Positions 10,840 through 22,306 of a stretch of 64,000 nucleotides of DNA are shown here, piece by piece. A program made the position numbers and the translations under genes. Position 1 is the first letter of the stretch; every line of letters begins with the position of its first letter. The stretch is from Micrasema longulum. Its lineage: Eukaryota; Arthropoda; Insecta; Trichoptera; Brachycentridae. The stretch lies in NCBI GenBank assembly GCA_022494885.1, contig JAGVSM010000451.1:62001-126000 (forward strand). Reading direction: 5' to 3'. The notes under the pieces are model-generated. The model saw only the letters and a list, made by a program, of their open reading frames with translations. It was not told the origin of the DNA and did not search any database.

Positions 10840-12860
10840 CCATTACAATAATATGTTTGCTGGTATGAATGAATTGACTACGACTTAAATTTTTTTTTTA
10901 ATCTATGAGGTCTCAATAAAAACAGATCTCTTAAATTCTAAAATTGATTAATATCCATCTTCATTTAATTAAATTGAGATTTGATATGAACGCTATTTCA
11001 AATCTAATCTAAAAATACAAGATGTATTATCATTTTATTGCCTTGCTTCTGCGTCGTGTTTCTAGAAGCAAGATAATATTGAGTCAATTCTAATTAATTT
11101 GTCCCAAGGGTAGAATGGTTGTTATAAAAACTGTAGACTAAAATATGAGATTAATAATAGAAGCTGAGTTCTGAGAATTTCACTTGATTAAAAGTAAATA
11201 TTTATCTTAAAATAACGACGGCATAATTAATGGCTTCAAACATTTAGAAATTCAAGAATTTTTATGTAAAAAATGCAATTTGCCAGAAGAATCTTTATAT
11301 TAAAAACTGTTTATTTAAATTTTGGATAGTGATCAAAACGATTTATTTTGATAATTTATTAATAAAAACAACTAACGTACCAACCCCTCACACGCATTAT
11401 ATCGTAACCCACAAATGGTTGATTTTGAGTTTTAATTGAATTTCGTCTATTATATTTTTAGTTCCGACGAAGAAAAAACGTTTTGCAATTAGTTCCGTTT
11501 ATTGTGAGACTCATACTGTAATTTTTTATTTCAAGGGATAACCCGCTAAGCCTCTACTTTGAGGCTTGTCTTATCTTATATTTATTGGAAAGTATACTAT
11601 TATACGAACTCTAGCGATAATTTTGGCGGGATAAAAGAGATGACCGGAAACGGCGTAAGTATCAGTTACGATTGTGTTTTTCGGACTAAACGGATGTCTA
11701 CAGCGTGTATTGTGTTTTTTTTTCCAAAATAAATTCTACTTATGTGAAAAATAAAAGAGTTAAGCTAATCAGAGCACAACAAACGTGATTAAGCCTTAGA
11801 AACTAAATCTCATCTCCGTAAAATAGAAACTCCTATAACAAGTTCATCATATAATAACCAAAACCTTTATTTGTATAAATGACCGCAAAATGCTTGATGT
11901 AATAAACCAGTAAATGATATTATATTAATTTGATTTAAGCACTAATATTTCATATTTGTTATAATATACAGAATAACAACGTATTCTATACATCGTTTGT
12001 GAGTACTAAATATTCATCATATGTCATCACATACAATTCGTACCACAATTTAACTTAACGGTTTTTTACTAAAAATAATATCATTTATACTGTATTTTAC
12101 TTTTTGTTTTTTCCAAACTATAGTATCGTACCTACGTGCATTTTTAAAAAAATTCCTACAATTTTTTTTGTTTAATCGATTAATATTTAACTTATACGGT
12201 ACAAAAATATTTTTTAATTCTTCTCCTGTGAAATCGCGATTTGTGAGTTACGATATTATGCGTAGAGTGGTTGATATTTATATATACAAGGTGCGTACTG
12301 ATTTTTTTGATATAAGTATTTTTACTGTTGAAGTTAATTGTTTAAAAATCACAAACAAGTTTTTAGAATCAATGAATCGCTTTGAAATTCATCTACATTT
12401 TATGAATATGGCTTTGCAAACTCAGAACTTTGCACGTCTCTATATTTTGATGTTTTGAACTATAACTGAGTTTAGCAGCCGACGCCGACGTTCGCAACTA
12501 GCGAGTGATGATTTACATTCATATGGTAATTGCATCTCACCCTGGATTCTGCTGTTTCAACTGAACATAGCTTTAGGGAATAGTTTCCCACTAACTATAC
12601 TCAGAAACGAGTTATGAATCTAGCGACTCAGAAGCCAGTTCAGATAATGGCACAGCAAAAACTCGCTACTCAGGAATTCGAATCGAAATAATTACGGGGT
12701 AAGTAGATGATAATAAATAAAATTAAGAGGTTTCTTTATTCAGCAAATAAAGATTACGTTTATGTGGTGACAAATTGAAAACACACAGATGTCATGAAAA
12801 GGCTCGCATAATTTAAATAAATTCATAGAGATGTCTAATATTTTGAGATGTAAGCAATAT
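10840..12860. other. AT-rich intron, no gene seen
   Basis: The 96-codon open frame at 12168-12458 is rich in Phe, Ile, Asn and Lys and has no recognisable motif. A GC-richer patch at 12470-12700 reads ETSYESSDSEASSDNGTAKT on the plus strand for a short distance, but it has stops on both sides and no clear relative. Confidence 0.4.
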
Positions 12861-12864
12861 ATTG

Positions 12865-13045
12865 CGCTACACGACGCTTGACTCACGCACGGAAGGTTTA
12901 GGGTTCGATTCTCGGTGAGAACACTAAAATTAAAATGTGATTTTTATCAAGCCTGGGTGTTTTGTGATGTAATTCACCACTGTAATTGGGCCACCTGGCC
13001 TGTTGTGGTGCAAAAATAAATAAAAATAAAATAAATATTGTATAA
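12865..13045 (+). repeat. tRNA-derived SINE, family B copy 1
   Basis: A pol III box-B-like GGGTTCGATTCTCGG lies at 12901-12915. It is followed by a body with CCTGGGTGTTTTGTGATGTA and a 3' tail of AAATAAATAAAAATAAAATA repeats. The body is shared with 55284-55490. The box A region is degraded. Confidence 0.8.
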
Positions 13046-13154
13046 TAAAACCACACTATAATATTGTAGTATTATAGTGATAACTGAATTATGGTTTTAT
13101 TATTTTAATATCAACATATTTGTGTGATTTAAAAGTGAATTAAATAAAATAAAA

Positions 13155-13640
13155 ACCTAAATTTGTTGCAACAGAGAGGGAAAACACTTTTAAAAAGGGA
13201 ATATGGAAGTCTAGTCTTCCATTTACAGAGCAAGATTCCTAACCGCCTATGCGCTCTGTAGCTGCAAAGCCTGTTGGGATGCTTATTGAACAGCGCCCTT
13301 GAGGTGATTTTTACAAAAATGCGCTATATAAATTATCCAAAATAAATATTTAAAAAAATAAATATGACCTGTTGTTGGCTGGTTTAAGTGGCCACTTAAC
13401 ACACTGTAACATACACTATTTTTACTATATTTGAACATCTACATTCCTTCAATTCTTCCATCAGTTGAAGTGGCCACTCAAATCAGCCAATGACAGGTCA
13501 TTAGCCTAGACATTTATATTTCCTTTTATAAAATGTTTTCTATCTCTGTTGCTACAATTTTAAATCTAAATAACTTCCTAGGGAGGAAATTCAGCCTGTC
13601 TGCAAACATTTGGACATACTCAAAATATTTGCAAAATGAA
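13155..13640. repeat. Foldback-like element copy D/E, split by an L2 LINE tail
   Basis: The left arm begins GCAACAGAGAGGGAAAACAC (13169) and breaks after GGAAGTCTAG. The element resumes at about 13366 with GACCTGTTGTTGGCTGG, GTGGCCACTTAACACACTG and GCCAATGACAGGTCATTAGC, and it ends with an outer arm to CATACTCAAAATATT near 13630. The outer arm is present on the right only. Confidence 0.85.
13232..13366 (+). repeat. L2/CR1-type LINE 3' tail nested in a foldback element
   Basis: It contains AGCGCCCTTGAGGTGATTTT then ACAAAAATGCGCTATATAAA, the same tail as 8424-8485. It ends in an AAATAAATATTTAAAAAAAT run. It interrupts the foldback copy, so it is younger than that copy. Confidence 0.75.
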
Positions 13641-13724
13641 TATCAATTTTAAAAAATGCAAACTTTGAATCGCTTCGGAGAAGAAGTGGGCAGTAATGTA
13701 AATCTCGGAAAAACTTTAAAATGA

Positions 13725-13785
13725 GGCAACAATTCTTCTTTGTGGTGGGGGTCAGTGCTTTGCAAGCTTCTGACGTCACTGTAAC
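13725..13785. repeat. Short dispersed repeat shared with 41950-42010
   Basis: The string GTGGTGGGGGTCAGTGCTTT GCAAGCTTCTGACGTCACTG recurs at 41952 with few changes, in the same orientation. Family unknown. Confidence 0.7.
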
Positions 13786-13894
13786 ATGTGAAGATTGATT
13801 GTGAATAAGTAATTTTAAATTTTGGTTTTTTAAATTATAACAGTACCTTCAGTATAAAATACCTTCTATACCAAGATGGAAAGAAATTTTTACC

Positions 13895-14108
13895 TGTAAG
13901 TCATTATACCCATTTCCTTACTCAGTGGTGCATAGGGTATTGTATTACATGGTATCTTGATAATTTTTGTAATACGGGAGGTTAAGTAATTAGTCATACG
14001 CTTCAAGTGCCAATCCAAAACCACCCATATTTTACGTTCACCCTACTAGGAATTGAACCTTAAGCATGGCAGGCGACCTCGCCAACCATTTCACCACGAG
14101 GCGGATAT
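13895..14108 (-). repeat. tRNA-derived SINE, family A (minus)
   Basis: On the minus strand it begins with a tRNA-like head (CCGCCTCGTGGTGAAATGG), a box-B-like region and then GTACCTGAAGCGTAAGACT-like and GTGCACCATT-like segments seen in the other copies. The terminal GATGATG tail is worn here. Confidence 0.82.
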
Positions 14109-14225
14109 ACCACCACTCGATTTTCCCTTTCAGGATTATTATCTGAGAGTAGCCATCGAGTCGCAGTCATTCGACCACAGTTCTGGTTCTATTTCACCGT
14201 CAAAACTCATTTTTTAGTCCACCCA

Positions 14226-14399
14226 CAGTGTCGTAGCTAGGGTCATGAGCGCCGCTGGCAAGATTGAAATTTTGCGCCCCCCAAAACTTATGTTCAGGAT
14301 GAGAAAGAGGAAAGATGGCAGTGGATCTGCAAAGTTCGCCCCCCTTAGGGTTGCGCCTCTAGCAGCCGCCCACCTGGCTTGCCCCAAGCCACGACGCTG
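14226..14399. mobile_element. hAT MITE, 174 bp, with 8-bp target duplication
   Basis: The left end CAGTGTCGTAGCTAGGG and the reverse complement of the right end, CAGCGTCGTGGCTTGGG, are terminal inverted repeats of the CAGTGGCGTAGC type common in hAT elements. The flanks TCCACCCA (14218-14225) and TCCACCCG (14400-14407) form an 8-bp target duplication with one mismatch, as expected for hAT. It is strikingly GC-rich against the intron and has no coding capacity. Confidence 0.9.
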
Positions 14400-14478
14400 T
14401 CCACCCGGACACAGAAATGATGTTATTTTAACGTGAAAAATATTCCAATCATCCAAAGTAATAGAGAAAATATTTTAC

Positions 14479-14704
14479 CAATAAATTTGTCAATGGCTTC
14501 GCACTTGGGATCCAGAACCTCTGATGGGTTGATCCTGATGCGGCATTTTCTAGCGAAGTATTTGTCAGGGAGCTTCTGCCACTCAGTGGTAGGCAGAGAG
14601 CAGTGTATGTCAATGGTTACGGAGTTCTCGTAGGCGCGGATAACGCGCTGGACTTCATTCTCCTGAAGGGCGTCGCAGAAGTCCGCCAGGGAAAGGGTGC
14701 CATC
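14479..14704 (-). CDS. futsch: Futsch/MAP1-family protein, internal exon
   Basis: This 226-bp minus-strand exon starts DGTLSLADFCDALQENEVQR, continues with an AYENSVTIDIHC segment and ends ...CEAIDKFI plus one base. It follows 'GSWIMQ' of the previous exon directly and in frame, as expected for MAP1 proteins. The acceptor is TTTTGTTTTCAG above 14704 and the donor is GTAAAA below 14479, which is a weaker donor than its neighbours. The exon is phase 0 at its 5' side and phase 1 at its 3' side. Only about 80 bp beyond the donor the intron carries a GC-rich hAT MITE (14226-14399) and, further on, a SINE; the reading frame itself is clean. Confidence 0.93.
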
Positions 14705-14734
14705 CTGAAAACAAAAAAAATAATTATGCAACAC

Positions 14735-14800
14735 ATTTAGTTTATTTACGCCCGACGGGCATTTTTACACTCGGAGAAAATGGTTGGTAAATAATAAAAT
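14735..14800 (-). repeat. LINE 3'-end fragment with a GCCCGACGGGC hairpin
   Basis: TTTATTTACGCCCGACGGGC followed by ATTTTTACA resembles 34100-34135 (TTTACACGCCCTACGGGCTT). It reads as the reverse complement of a LINE 3' end with a TAAA tail. It sits about 30 bp upstream of the acceptor of exon 14479-14704. Confidence 0.5.
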
Positions 14801-15193
14801 TGAAAGTAAAACATAATAACATAAAGACCATCTAGTTTTTCTGTATTTGCAGAGACTAAAACTCTCGGTCTTGGAAAAAGATATAAAATACCAAATAGTC
14901 AATACAGCTGCCCAAATTTGGATTCCATGTTCAAACTGAAACAAGATGGCCGACTTTAAGGTCAAAGTGTCGGGCTGGAGAAAACCAGCTTCAGTTCACG
15001 GAAACATTTTCTGAGCAATTGGGTTGCTGATAATTTGAATAAGCCCTTACAAGGGTTTGTCTCGATTAATTAAAAAGTGGGCAAATTTGATTCGGACTAG
15101 TGAAAAAAAATGCCAAATACTTTCTTTCGTTAAAATAGATTTAAGCAGCTTTGCACTGTTTAAAAAAATTTAAATCTTTATGTTAAGTGTAAG

Positions 15194-15318
15194 ATAAGGT
15201 GATCAGTCTTACGCTACGGTTTTCAGTTCAGGGACAATAAAATATTTCACTCTAAAACCATCTTAAATAAACTAATTTCATGTTCCCACCCTGCCAAGAA
15301 CCGAACCTAGGATCTCAA
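15194..15318 (-). repeat. SINE family A fragment (minus)
   Basis: GGTGATCAGTCTTACGCTAC, TCAGGGACAATAAAATATTT and AAGAACCGAACCTAGGATCT align with the 5' half of the SINE copies at 43000 and 58970. It abuts the 340-bp repeat at 15323. Confidence 0.72.
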
Positions 15319-15322
15319 GCGT

Positions 15323-15660
15323 ATATGAAATGGATTTAGAAAAATTAATTGTATTTTCAAAATCAATATGGATATTGAAGAGAAATGTTTTCATACATGA
15401 CTTTGAAAAAAAAAAATTAAACAATATGTTCTTAAAAAAACGTGACATGCTTGACTTTGATATTGTGACATCAAGATTCGTGACGATGTTCTATTTAGAT
15501 TTAAAAGGTCACAAACAAAGTAAAAAAAAATACACAAATCGTGACGTATCAGGGGCGTGGCCAATGAAATGGACCGTTTTCGTGGGAATTCAAAATCAGT
15601 TTTTATTCTTCTAATAAGAAGTGAAAAAACATTTTTTTTCTTTACAGTATTTCATAGCCC
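15323..15660 (+). repeat. About 340-bp dispersed repeat, copy 2
   Basis: It is the same family and orientation as 7069-7413. Shared landmarks are AAAATTAATTGTATTTTCAAA, GTGACGATGTTCTA and GGGGCGTGGCCAATG. This copy has the longer plus-strand open frame (15330-15614). Confidence 0.88.
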
Positions 15661-15664
15661 CTTA

Positions 15665-16720
15665 TAAATTTAAAATTATGTTTCTCAATTGTGAAAAGCA
15701 AAATAAGTGAAGTAATTGCAGTTAAAATTCCTAAATTAATTTATCAAATGCAAAATGATTATTATGTCAATGTTGTACGAATAATTTATAAATAAAATAT
15801 TTTATTGCTTTATCACGACCGTACGCAGGGACATTATAGTGATCTCTACTAAAAATTTGAAAAGAAAAATATTCTTCTAAAATTCTAGATTAATCAATCA
15901 AAAACTATTTATGTTTCCGATTACGATACCAGGATAGCAGATGCGAGAGATCATAATTCAGTTTTCTTCATTAAAAAAATAATTCATGCGGAAAACTGGA
16001 AGGTTCTACTAGGAACACAATTTCAACATTTTACATAGATATAGGATACATAGCTTTTTCATTTGTGCTCGTTACTGGAGAACAAACTTTGACCTATTGC
16101 TTTGTTCCACATGAAGAGCAAGTTTATTATCTAATTTAATCATTTATTATTCTGCCCGTAAGACGAACGCTTCATTAGCACACGAGCGTACATAAATAAA
16201 ACGGAAAATAAAAGTTTGCTAAGGATATATTCATTTAAAAAATATATTGCGGTATTTTATAAAATGAATATTAAACCCACAAATTTATCCCAAATCAAGC
16301 CAATTATGTGGTAGATGCAGCAAGTATTGAAAAAATATGTTTATTAATGTACCAGGTTTGCAAACAGTAAAAGAGTAAGTTAAATTTTGTTAAAACCAAA
16401 TCAAATTAAATAAGAACATATAATTATTGTAGATTGTGCTTTTATGTGCGGAAAATTAAAGCAAGCCTATAATTTTTGCTTGGCTACCGAAATATGGAGT
16501 AGAAAAAGTCATTAACTTTTTAGTTCTCGTGCTCCTAATCTAAACTCCTTTGTGTAATGCTACGAAGGTATCTAAAATTACCAGGGTAAAAGTTTTAAAA
16601 AGAGGTTGAAAATTTCGGAAACAGCGGATATTAGAGGTGTTTAAATTCACTAAATAAAAATCTATTCAGAACTTTTCACCGTTTGTTTTGGATCAAACGT
16701 CACGGAAAACGCCTAAATTA
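15665..16720. other. AT-rich intron, no gene seen
   Basis: No open frame of interest, no repeat partner and no RNA-like structure were noticed. Confidence 0.4.
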
Positions 16721-16973
16721 ATTATCTTTTCAAATAAACATTGTTTAGGGTTTAAACAGTGGTAAATTCCTTTTGTTTTCGTAACATTGAAATTGTAGTG
16801 GAACATCTATATTATAATTATCGTATTCAACAAAGGCCCTGTTTTATATTATCTTATCAAATATACATTGTTTAGGGTTTAAACAGTGTTAATTTTTTTT
16901 GGTTTTCGTAACATCAAAATTGTAGTGGAACATCTATATTATATTTATCGTATTCAACAAAGGCCCCGTTTTA
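16721..16973. repeat. Two-unit tandem duplication, 127-bp period
   Basis: Units 16721-16847 and 16848-16973 both run from ATTATCTT through TTGTTTAGGGTTTAAACAGT, TTGTAGTGGAACATCTATAT and TATTCAACAAAGGCCC to GTTTTA. They differ at roughly ten sites. TTTAGGGTTTAAA gives each unit a small quasi-palindrome. Confidence 0.92.
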
Positions 16974-17149
16974 CAATAAAAAATTGATGACGTGATTCGT
17001 ATTCAAAATTTTGGTATAATTTCATGTCTTTATTAACACCGTGGCTTACTGCGCTAGGATTTAAGGTTTAAAATATCAAGGGTAGTATTTATAAAACAAC
17101 AAAGTTAAAAGGTTAAAAAGTTTTTATGAAATAAAGAAAAGGTTCTTTA

Positions 17150-17655
17150 ATAATAAAAATAATAAAAATAATGATAATCATGGTTTATTAAAAAAATAAC
17201 AATTACTTTATCTACTACATACAAAGTTAGGTAATAGATTTCTCTGGATCATGTCTAGTATGCCTAACTAGGTACAACCTGTTTTAAGGTAGGCATTTTT
17301 ATGCAAAATAAACAATCATATTACTACCTACTAGTTAATTTACTATACAGTTATACAATATTAATTTATACCATTTATTATGTAAGAATCTTTTTGAGTA
17401 AATTTTCCGATTTTTCTCGACCTAAACCCAGTAACCAATTTATTACAAATTTATTAAATTGAATCCGGGTCATAGTTTTGCAATTTTTGGGTAACATATT
17501 GAAAATTTAGGGGGCCCAGAAACCTGAAATTTCTTTGCTTAAATTCAGAGTTTGTGGCAGACCCCATGACCCATTCTCTAGTTTGACTTCTGGTAGTGTG
17601 GGAGTGTTCCTTTTGGGATTCGATAGAATCATTTGCTTTCACAAACATTTTTATT
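17150..17655. repeat. About 500-bp dispersed repeat, copy 1 (uninterrupted)
   Basis: This is the reverse complement of 59685-60560 once the foldback element at 59982-60388 is removed. Shared strings are GGAACACTCCCACACTACCA, CTAGTTAGGCA and TTTGGCATAAAAATG-type sequence. It serves as the empty-site reference for that insertion. No coding frame is recognised. Confidence 0.88.
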
Positions 17656-18078
17656 CTAAAGATATATAATTGGCTTATATCTAAGATCGCAATTTCCTCA
17701 AAAACTTGACGCTAGGGTACCTGAGGGGCCTTTTAAAAATAATTTTAATTATTGGTTTTGACCAGATTCGAGAGGTTTTAATATCGATTTATTAGTGCTT
17801 TCCTATCCTATTATGCTATAAGTCATAAATGAGTTACATAAAATAAAATAAAGTTGTTTGATGTTCTACGTTCTATGGTTCTATGTTTCTATGTTTGTCA
17901 TTATTTCGTTTTAAAGTGGCGTCATAGAAAAACATTATTTTGAATGACAGCGTCTTATCCATTGAATTTTGATAGCTTACTAATCTAAATTTTAATGTGG
18001 ATAATTGAGGGAAGCATTATTTTGAAATACAGATTCTTTTATTACATTAACATTTACATTTAGATACTACAAGGTTAC

Positions 18079-18251
18079 CTGCATGATCCAGGAACCGTTT
18101 CCGGAGAATGTGTATCCGGCGTGTATGATGTGACGGTGTCGAGTAAATGAGCTGAGCAGGTTTCTCATGCACTGCAGCAGCGTGTTCATCTGAGGGTGGA
18201 TGAGGATCTCAGTCACCAGGTTCTCTGTGGCGTACTGAATGAGCCTCTCTC
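18079..18251 (-). CDS. futsch: Futsch/MAP1-family protein, internal exon
   Basis: This 173-bp minus-strand exon encodes ERLIQYATENLVTEILIHPQ, then a 'LLSSFTRHRHIIHAGYTF' segment, and ends GNGSWIMQ. These strings are hallmarks of the MAP1 N-terminal region and leave little room for another family. The acceptor is a TTTTTTACAG just above 18251 and the donor is GTAACC just below 18079. The exon starts with two bases that complete the Gly codon split with exon 34999-35097 and ends on a codon boundary (phase 0). There is no stop or frameshift, so it looks functional. The upstream intron is about 16.7 kb and is filled with LINE and SINE remnants; the downstream intron is about 3.4 kb. Confidence 0.95.
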
Positions 18252-19084
18252 CTGTAAAAAACAAATTGGTAATTATTTCGCTGTACCAGGGTAGCAAGAC
18301 GTTGACAAAATGCTTCTTTTTTCACTCATCTGCGACTAATTCATGTGACAGGGGTGGGTACTTTTTAAAATATTAGTTAAAGAGATAATAACATAAATCC
18401 CATAACAAACATCTGTAGTAATATTGTTATAAAAACTTAGATTTTATTGTTCCGTGTGTTAGTATTTCTTTTTGAGAATGCTGCCGCATTGTAGCGTCTA
18501 TCATTTAAATGTAAGTGGATGGTGATAATATTATGGTCAACATCGGTCCAGATGACGTGACGTTGCGATTTGGTCTGAAAAGACTGAAAATTATATTTTC
18601 GAGACCAAACACATTTACTTCAAATGCTACCAGTATTTAAAAGTCGGTAAAAATCTACGAACATTTTACAAAAAATAAAAATAGAACTTGTCCATTTCCT
18701 ATTAAAATGGTAAAATTTTAACGTTATTAGATTTGACGATCGATTTGACAAAAATATTCATCTTAAGAAAATATTATTAAATGTAATTTCATAAAAAAGG
18801 GTGTGGAATAAAATATTTTTACAGTTTTTTTTTAAAGATTATTCAAGGCATAATTTCACGTAGAATTGAAGAAAAATATTACAAAACTTATGTAATTTAA
18901 AATGGTTGTATTTCTTTTCAAAAACAAAAATTTAGAATTTTGCTGTCTCAGTTTTTTGCTTATATCTTTAAATCAATTGATTAAAATTTACTTTAATACA
19001 ATTTTTTTATATGAGAATCAATCAACCGCAGTTTGTCAAAATTTTAAGAGGCGTAATCTGCCGGTCGAAAAAAATATTATTTTC

Positions 19085-19305
19085 ATCATCATCATCAACA
19101 TCATTCCCTTTCCGAACCTAATAGTGCATAGGACATTGCATTGTTACACCAATTACAGCGTATCTTGATCAATGTTTGTAACATAAAGGTAGGATGACCA
19201 GTCTTACGCTTCAGGAACCAGTCCAAGGACTCTGGACTCTGTTTTCCACACCAAAATTCTGGTGTGAAAAATACCTTTTAAATAAATATTTCATATCAAC
19301 TATGT
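19085..19305 (-). repeat. SINE family A (minus), head truncated
   Basis: It starts at the plus-strand end with CATCATCATCATCAACATCA (the reverse of the GATGATG tail), then GTGCATAGGACATTGCATTG, ACCAGTCTTACGCTTCAGG and TTAAATAAATATTTCATATC. The tRNA head is cut off where the LINE fragment at 19306 begins. Confidence 0.82.
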
Positions 19306-19860
19306 TGGCAATCCCGCCAGAACGGTTGTTCCTATACATGAAGTTGCTGGATATGAGACAACTGTACCTAAAAGAAAAACTTACACACTTCTGGACGAAC
19401 AATAAGGAGAGATCTCAGTAAAATGTCCGTACGAGGTTTTTCCAGAGCACGAATTATGTCATACCCAAAACCTGTACGACTTCCGCTCAGAGACATTTCT
19501 TTTTGTCGCCCCGAGAGAGTTCAATATTTTGGAAGAGCGTATCGAGCTCTCAAGGACAAAAACTATTTTCAAGCGAGGAGTTAAGGACTGGATTTTCCTT
19601 AGTTGGAAAGATTTGAGTAGGAAACTCCTTGGTGATTTTCTGAATGTTTGAGTTTACTGTTTACTATATTGATGTGCCATATTTATGTTTTAAAAAAATA
19701 TTTTTTGTGTTTCTAAACCTGTATTTGTGGTGATATACTCATGTGTCTGTGGCAACTAATTGCTTGTCCTATCTCAACACAGGACTTTTAGTCCCACGGA
19801 GTTGGGACTTATGTCTCAAATAATATGTAATAAACTAGATGTAGGTAAATAAATAAATCG
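19306..19860 (+). pseudogene. LINE C-terminus and 3' end
   Basis: The plus frame at 19421-19651 reads YDFRSETFLFVAPREFNILE then TIFKRGVKDWIF and ends FLNV-stop. This is the 'SFxxxAPRxFNxLPxxI...FKxxVKxWL' end of LINE proteins. A preceding frame (19300-19420) reads FLYMKLLDMRQLYLKEKL. The 3' UTR has an AGTCCCACGGAGTTGGGACT hairpin at 19791-19810 and a TAAATAAATAAATC tail. It is 5'-truncated and frameshifted. Confidence 0.72.
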
Positions 19861-20499
19861 ATTTTATTTTATGTAAAACTTTAAAGAATATTTCCAAACA
19901 AAAATATCTTGGAAATTTATTGTTTTTATCAAACGCATTTTTACTTAATTTATTTAATTTTGAGATTTTGAAAAAAAAAATGTTTTAAAATGGGTAAGTC
20001 TGATGATTTTCTTATTTTTCATGAGACTACAGCCTGAACAAAAGATAAAAATTCCAATATTGCATTTGAAATTCTTCTAGACAATCGAGAATTTAATTGA
20101 AACGCAGGTCGACTAAAGCATTGTTTCGGCGTACTTCCAATTTATCAATTCTTTTTACAAAGCATAACTCATATAAATTTTATCCGCATCGCTTGCCTTA
20201 GGAATTTCTAGACAAATTTTATGTCCTGAAAATCTTTAGGAACGGGGCAAGATTTATGTATGTGGAGTCATATTATTAGAATTTATAGTTCGTTTATCGT
20301 CCTAACTCGGAAGTTTAGGAATTTCTGAAATTATTTAGCGAAATTGTTACAAAGTTTTACTAACAACCTGATTTGTGTAGACGAGTTAAGAAAGCTATTA
20401 AAACAATTGATCTATTAACATTAAACTTGAATAAAATAATAATTTAATCAATTGAAATATTCTGTTCTCTCCGGTCAAGCAGAAATTTTGTATCTCTCC

Positions 20500-20912
20500 T
20501 ATATGAAATATGGAAAATTCCTTATAGATAGTACGCCTGTTAAGTTATACTATATCAGTACTTATGTATGTATGTTCATAGTTAAATTTTGTACCTTTTA
20601 GATTATTTTTATGTAGCTGTATTCTTTTCTAATTCTTTAAATTTAAATTTATTTACTTTAAATTTAGTTTTCTTTTGTAACCATATTTACACAAATATGT
20701 ATTTTTATTTTTTTGCAACTTCTAAGTGCCTAACATTTCTCAATGTTTAAATTGCTTTGATTTTGATACCTTTAATGTACTTAATCAATAGCTTTCATAA
20801 CCGTGGAAAATTTATTTTGACTGTTTTCACAATTTTAGTTTATATTTATTTTTATTTTCTGTATGCAATATATGTAAAAACTGTTGATTTTTTCCCAAAT
20901 AAATAAATAAGA
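20500..20912 (+). repeat. Possible retroelement 3' UTR with AAATAAATAAATAAG tail
   Basis: A T-rich stretch ends in CCCAAATAAATAAATAAGAG, the kind of tail that closes the LINE at 19860. No coding remnant is seen before it. Confidence 0.35.
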
Positions 20913-21035
20913 GCTTAGTTAAAAAGCATACATAAGGTTCGGGTTCGGTTCCCGATAAGATTCACCCACTCACACAATCACAACATAATGCATAAAACAT
21001 TGATTAAATACTGAGACGAGACTGATGCAGAGATG
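20912..21035 (+). repeat. tRNA-like SINE fragment
   Basis: A box-B-like GGGTTCGGTTCCCGA lies at 20940-20954 and is followed by a non-tRNA body (ACTCACACAATCACAACATA). Box A is not clear. It matches neither family A nor B in its body. Confidence 0.5.
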
Positions 21036-21039
21036 CTTG

Positions 21040-22300
21040 TGAACTTGTTCCGACTAGCTAGAAAGTTCGTTTTGAGTCGCGGCAAGATTCTTATACTAAT
21101 ATTTGATTGTTTTCCAGGTCTGGGCATTTTAAGGATAAAATAAATATTTTTTCTTTAATATGACAAATTTCTTTTAACAAATTGCAACCCAATATTCGAA
21201 ATTTGTTAAAAGAGAAAAAAATTCGGTTATTCACTGACAAAAGAGTTTTGAAAAAGCCATTAAAATAATTTATCATGTATATTTTGAAGTTAAAAGAAAA
21301 AGTGTTTTGGGGGTCAGGGTTTGTGGAGTAAACTTCTGTATATCTTCTATTCAGGTAAAAGTCAGCACAAAATATGACCTAAATTTTCAAAGCAAAATGT
21401 CAAACGGTGTCCTATTTTAAAAAGCGAATTGAAATCAACTTTTGCTTCGAGTTGGTTTTTATCTTTTTAGTTCCGGTAGCAGGAAATAACAGTTAACGTC
21501 TGCAAAGTATTCAAATTAAATTCACATTGAAATTTTATTATCCACTTATTGAAACTGCTCGTACAAAGCTCATTGGTGGATTTGTATCGTGGCATCGACA
21601 GTGAACGATTGTATTTTTGCTGTCAACGCATACAATTTTTGTGACAATAACTTCAGTTCTTTGTAATGAAATTCATTACTGGACAATGAGGGAGAAGCGT
21701 AATTTTTATTTTTGTATTGTTTCTGGTTTTTTTAATACTGCTTTTACTTTATTATTAGTCGTCAGCTGAAATGATCTAGAGGATACATCTGATTTTGAGT
21801 CTAGAAAAAAACCAACAGCATCTGAGTTCTCTCTGACTTGCGACAATGCAATCTTCGCTTCCCCGCTCCCGATTATATCTACTCGTCATTTACCTTTTCG
21901 GATAATTGGAGAATAGACCATTTTTCGTATTTATACACTACCAAAAATTGGCAAATTCCCTAATCTCTATTACTTTTGATAAATTTTTGTATGCTAATCA
22001 AATTAGTAATATTTTATTAGGCGAAAACGAGAGTGGAAAACAAATTCAAAATATCATTCACCTTTAGGACTGCCATAGCTTTGTTCTATTAAACTCCCTA
22101 AAATCTTGTATTCATTTCATCAAAACTTGTAAAAAAATTGTAAAAAATACAATACGTTCTCATGTAACGTGAAATTTTTATTCGCCCAGAATGATTTAGA
22201 TACTTGTTTAATTTTGACTAAATTCTTAATGACAAATAATAGGCATGGTTGAATTTTATTACTTTGATTTACCGAATCAAAATAATATGAATAAATGAGT
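21040..22300. other. AT-rich intron, nothing recognised
   Basis: This stretch has no exon-like segment, and no repeat partner was found by eye. Confidence 0.4.
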
Positions 22301-22306
22301 CCCTTC

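Noticed and set aside
12168..12458. 96-codon plus-strand frame
   Set aside because: Its composition follows the AT content (Phe, Ile, Asn, Lys, Tyr) and there is no motif or partner.
12600..12690. Acidic SSDSEASSDN segment as a piggyBac transposase N-terminus
   Set aside because: Only about 25 codons, with stops on both sides and no downstream domain; too weak.
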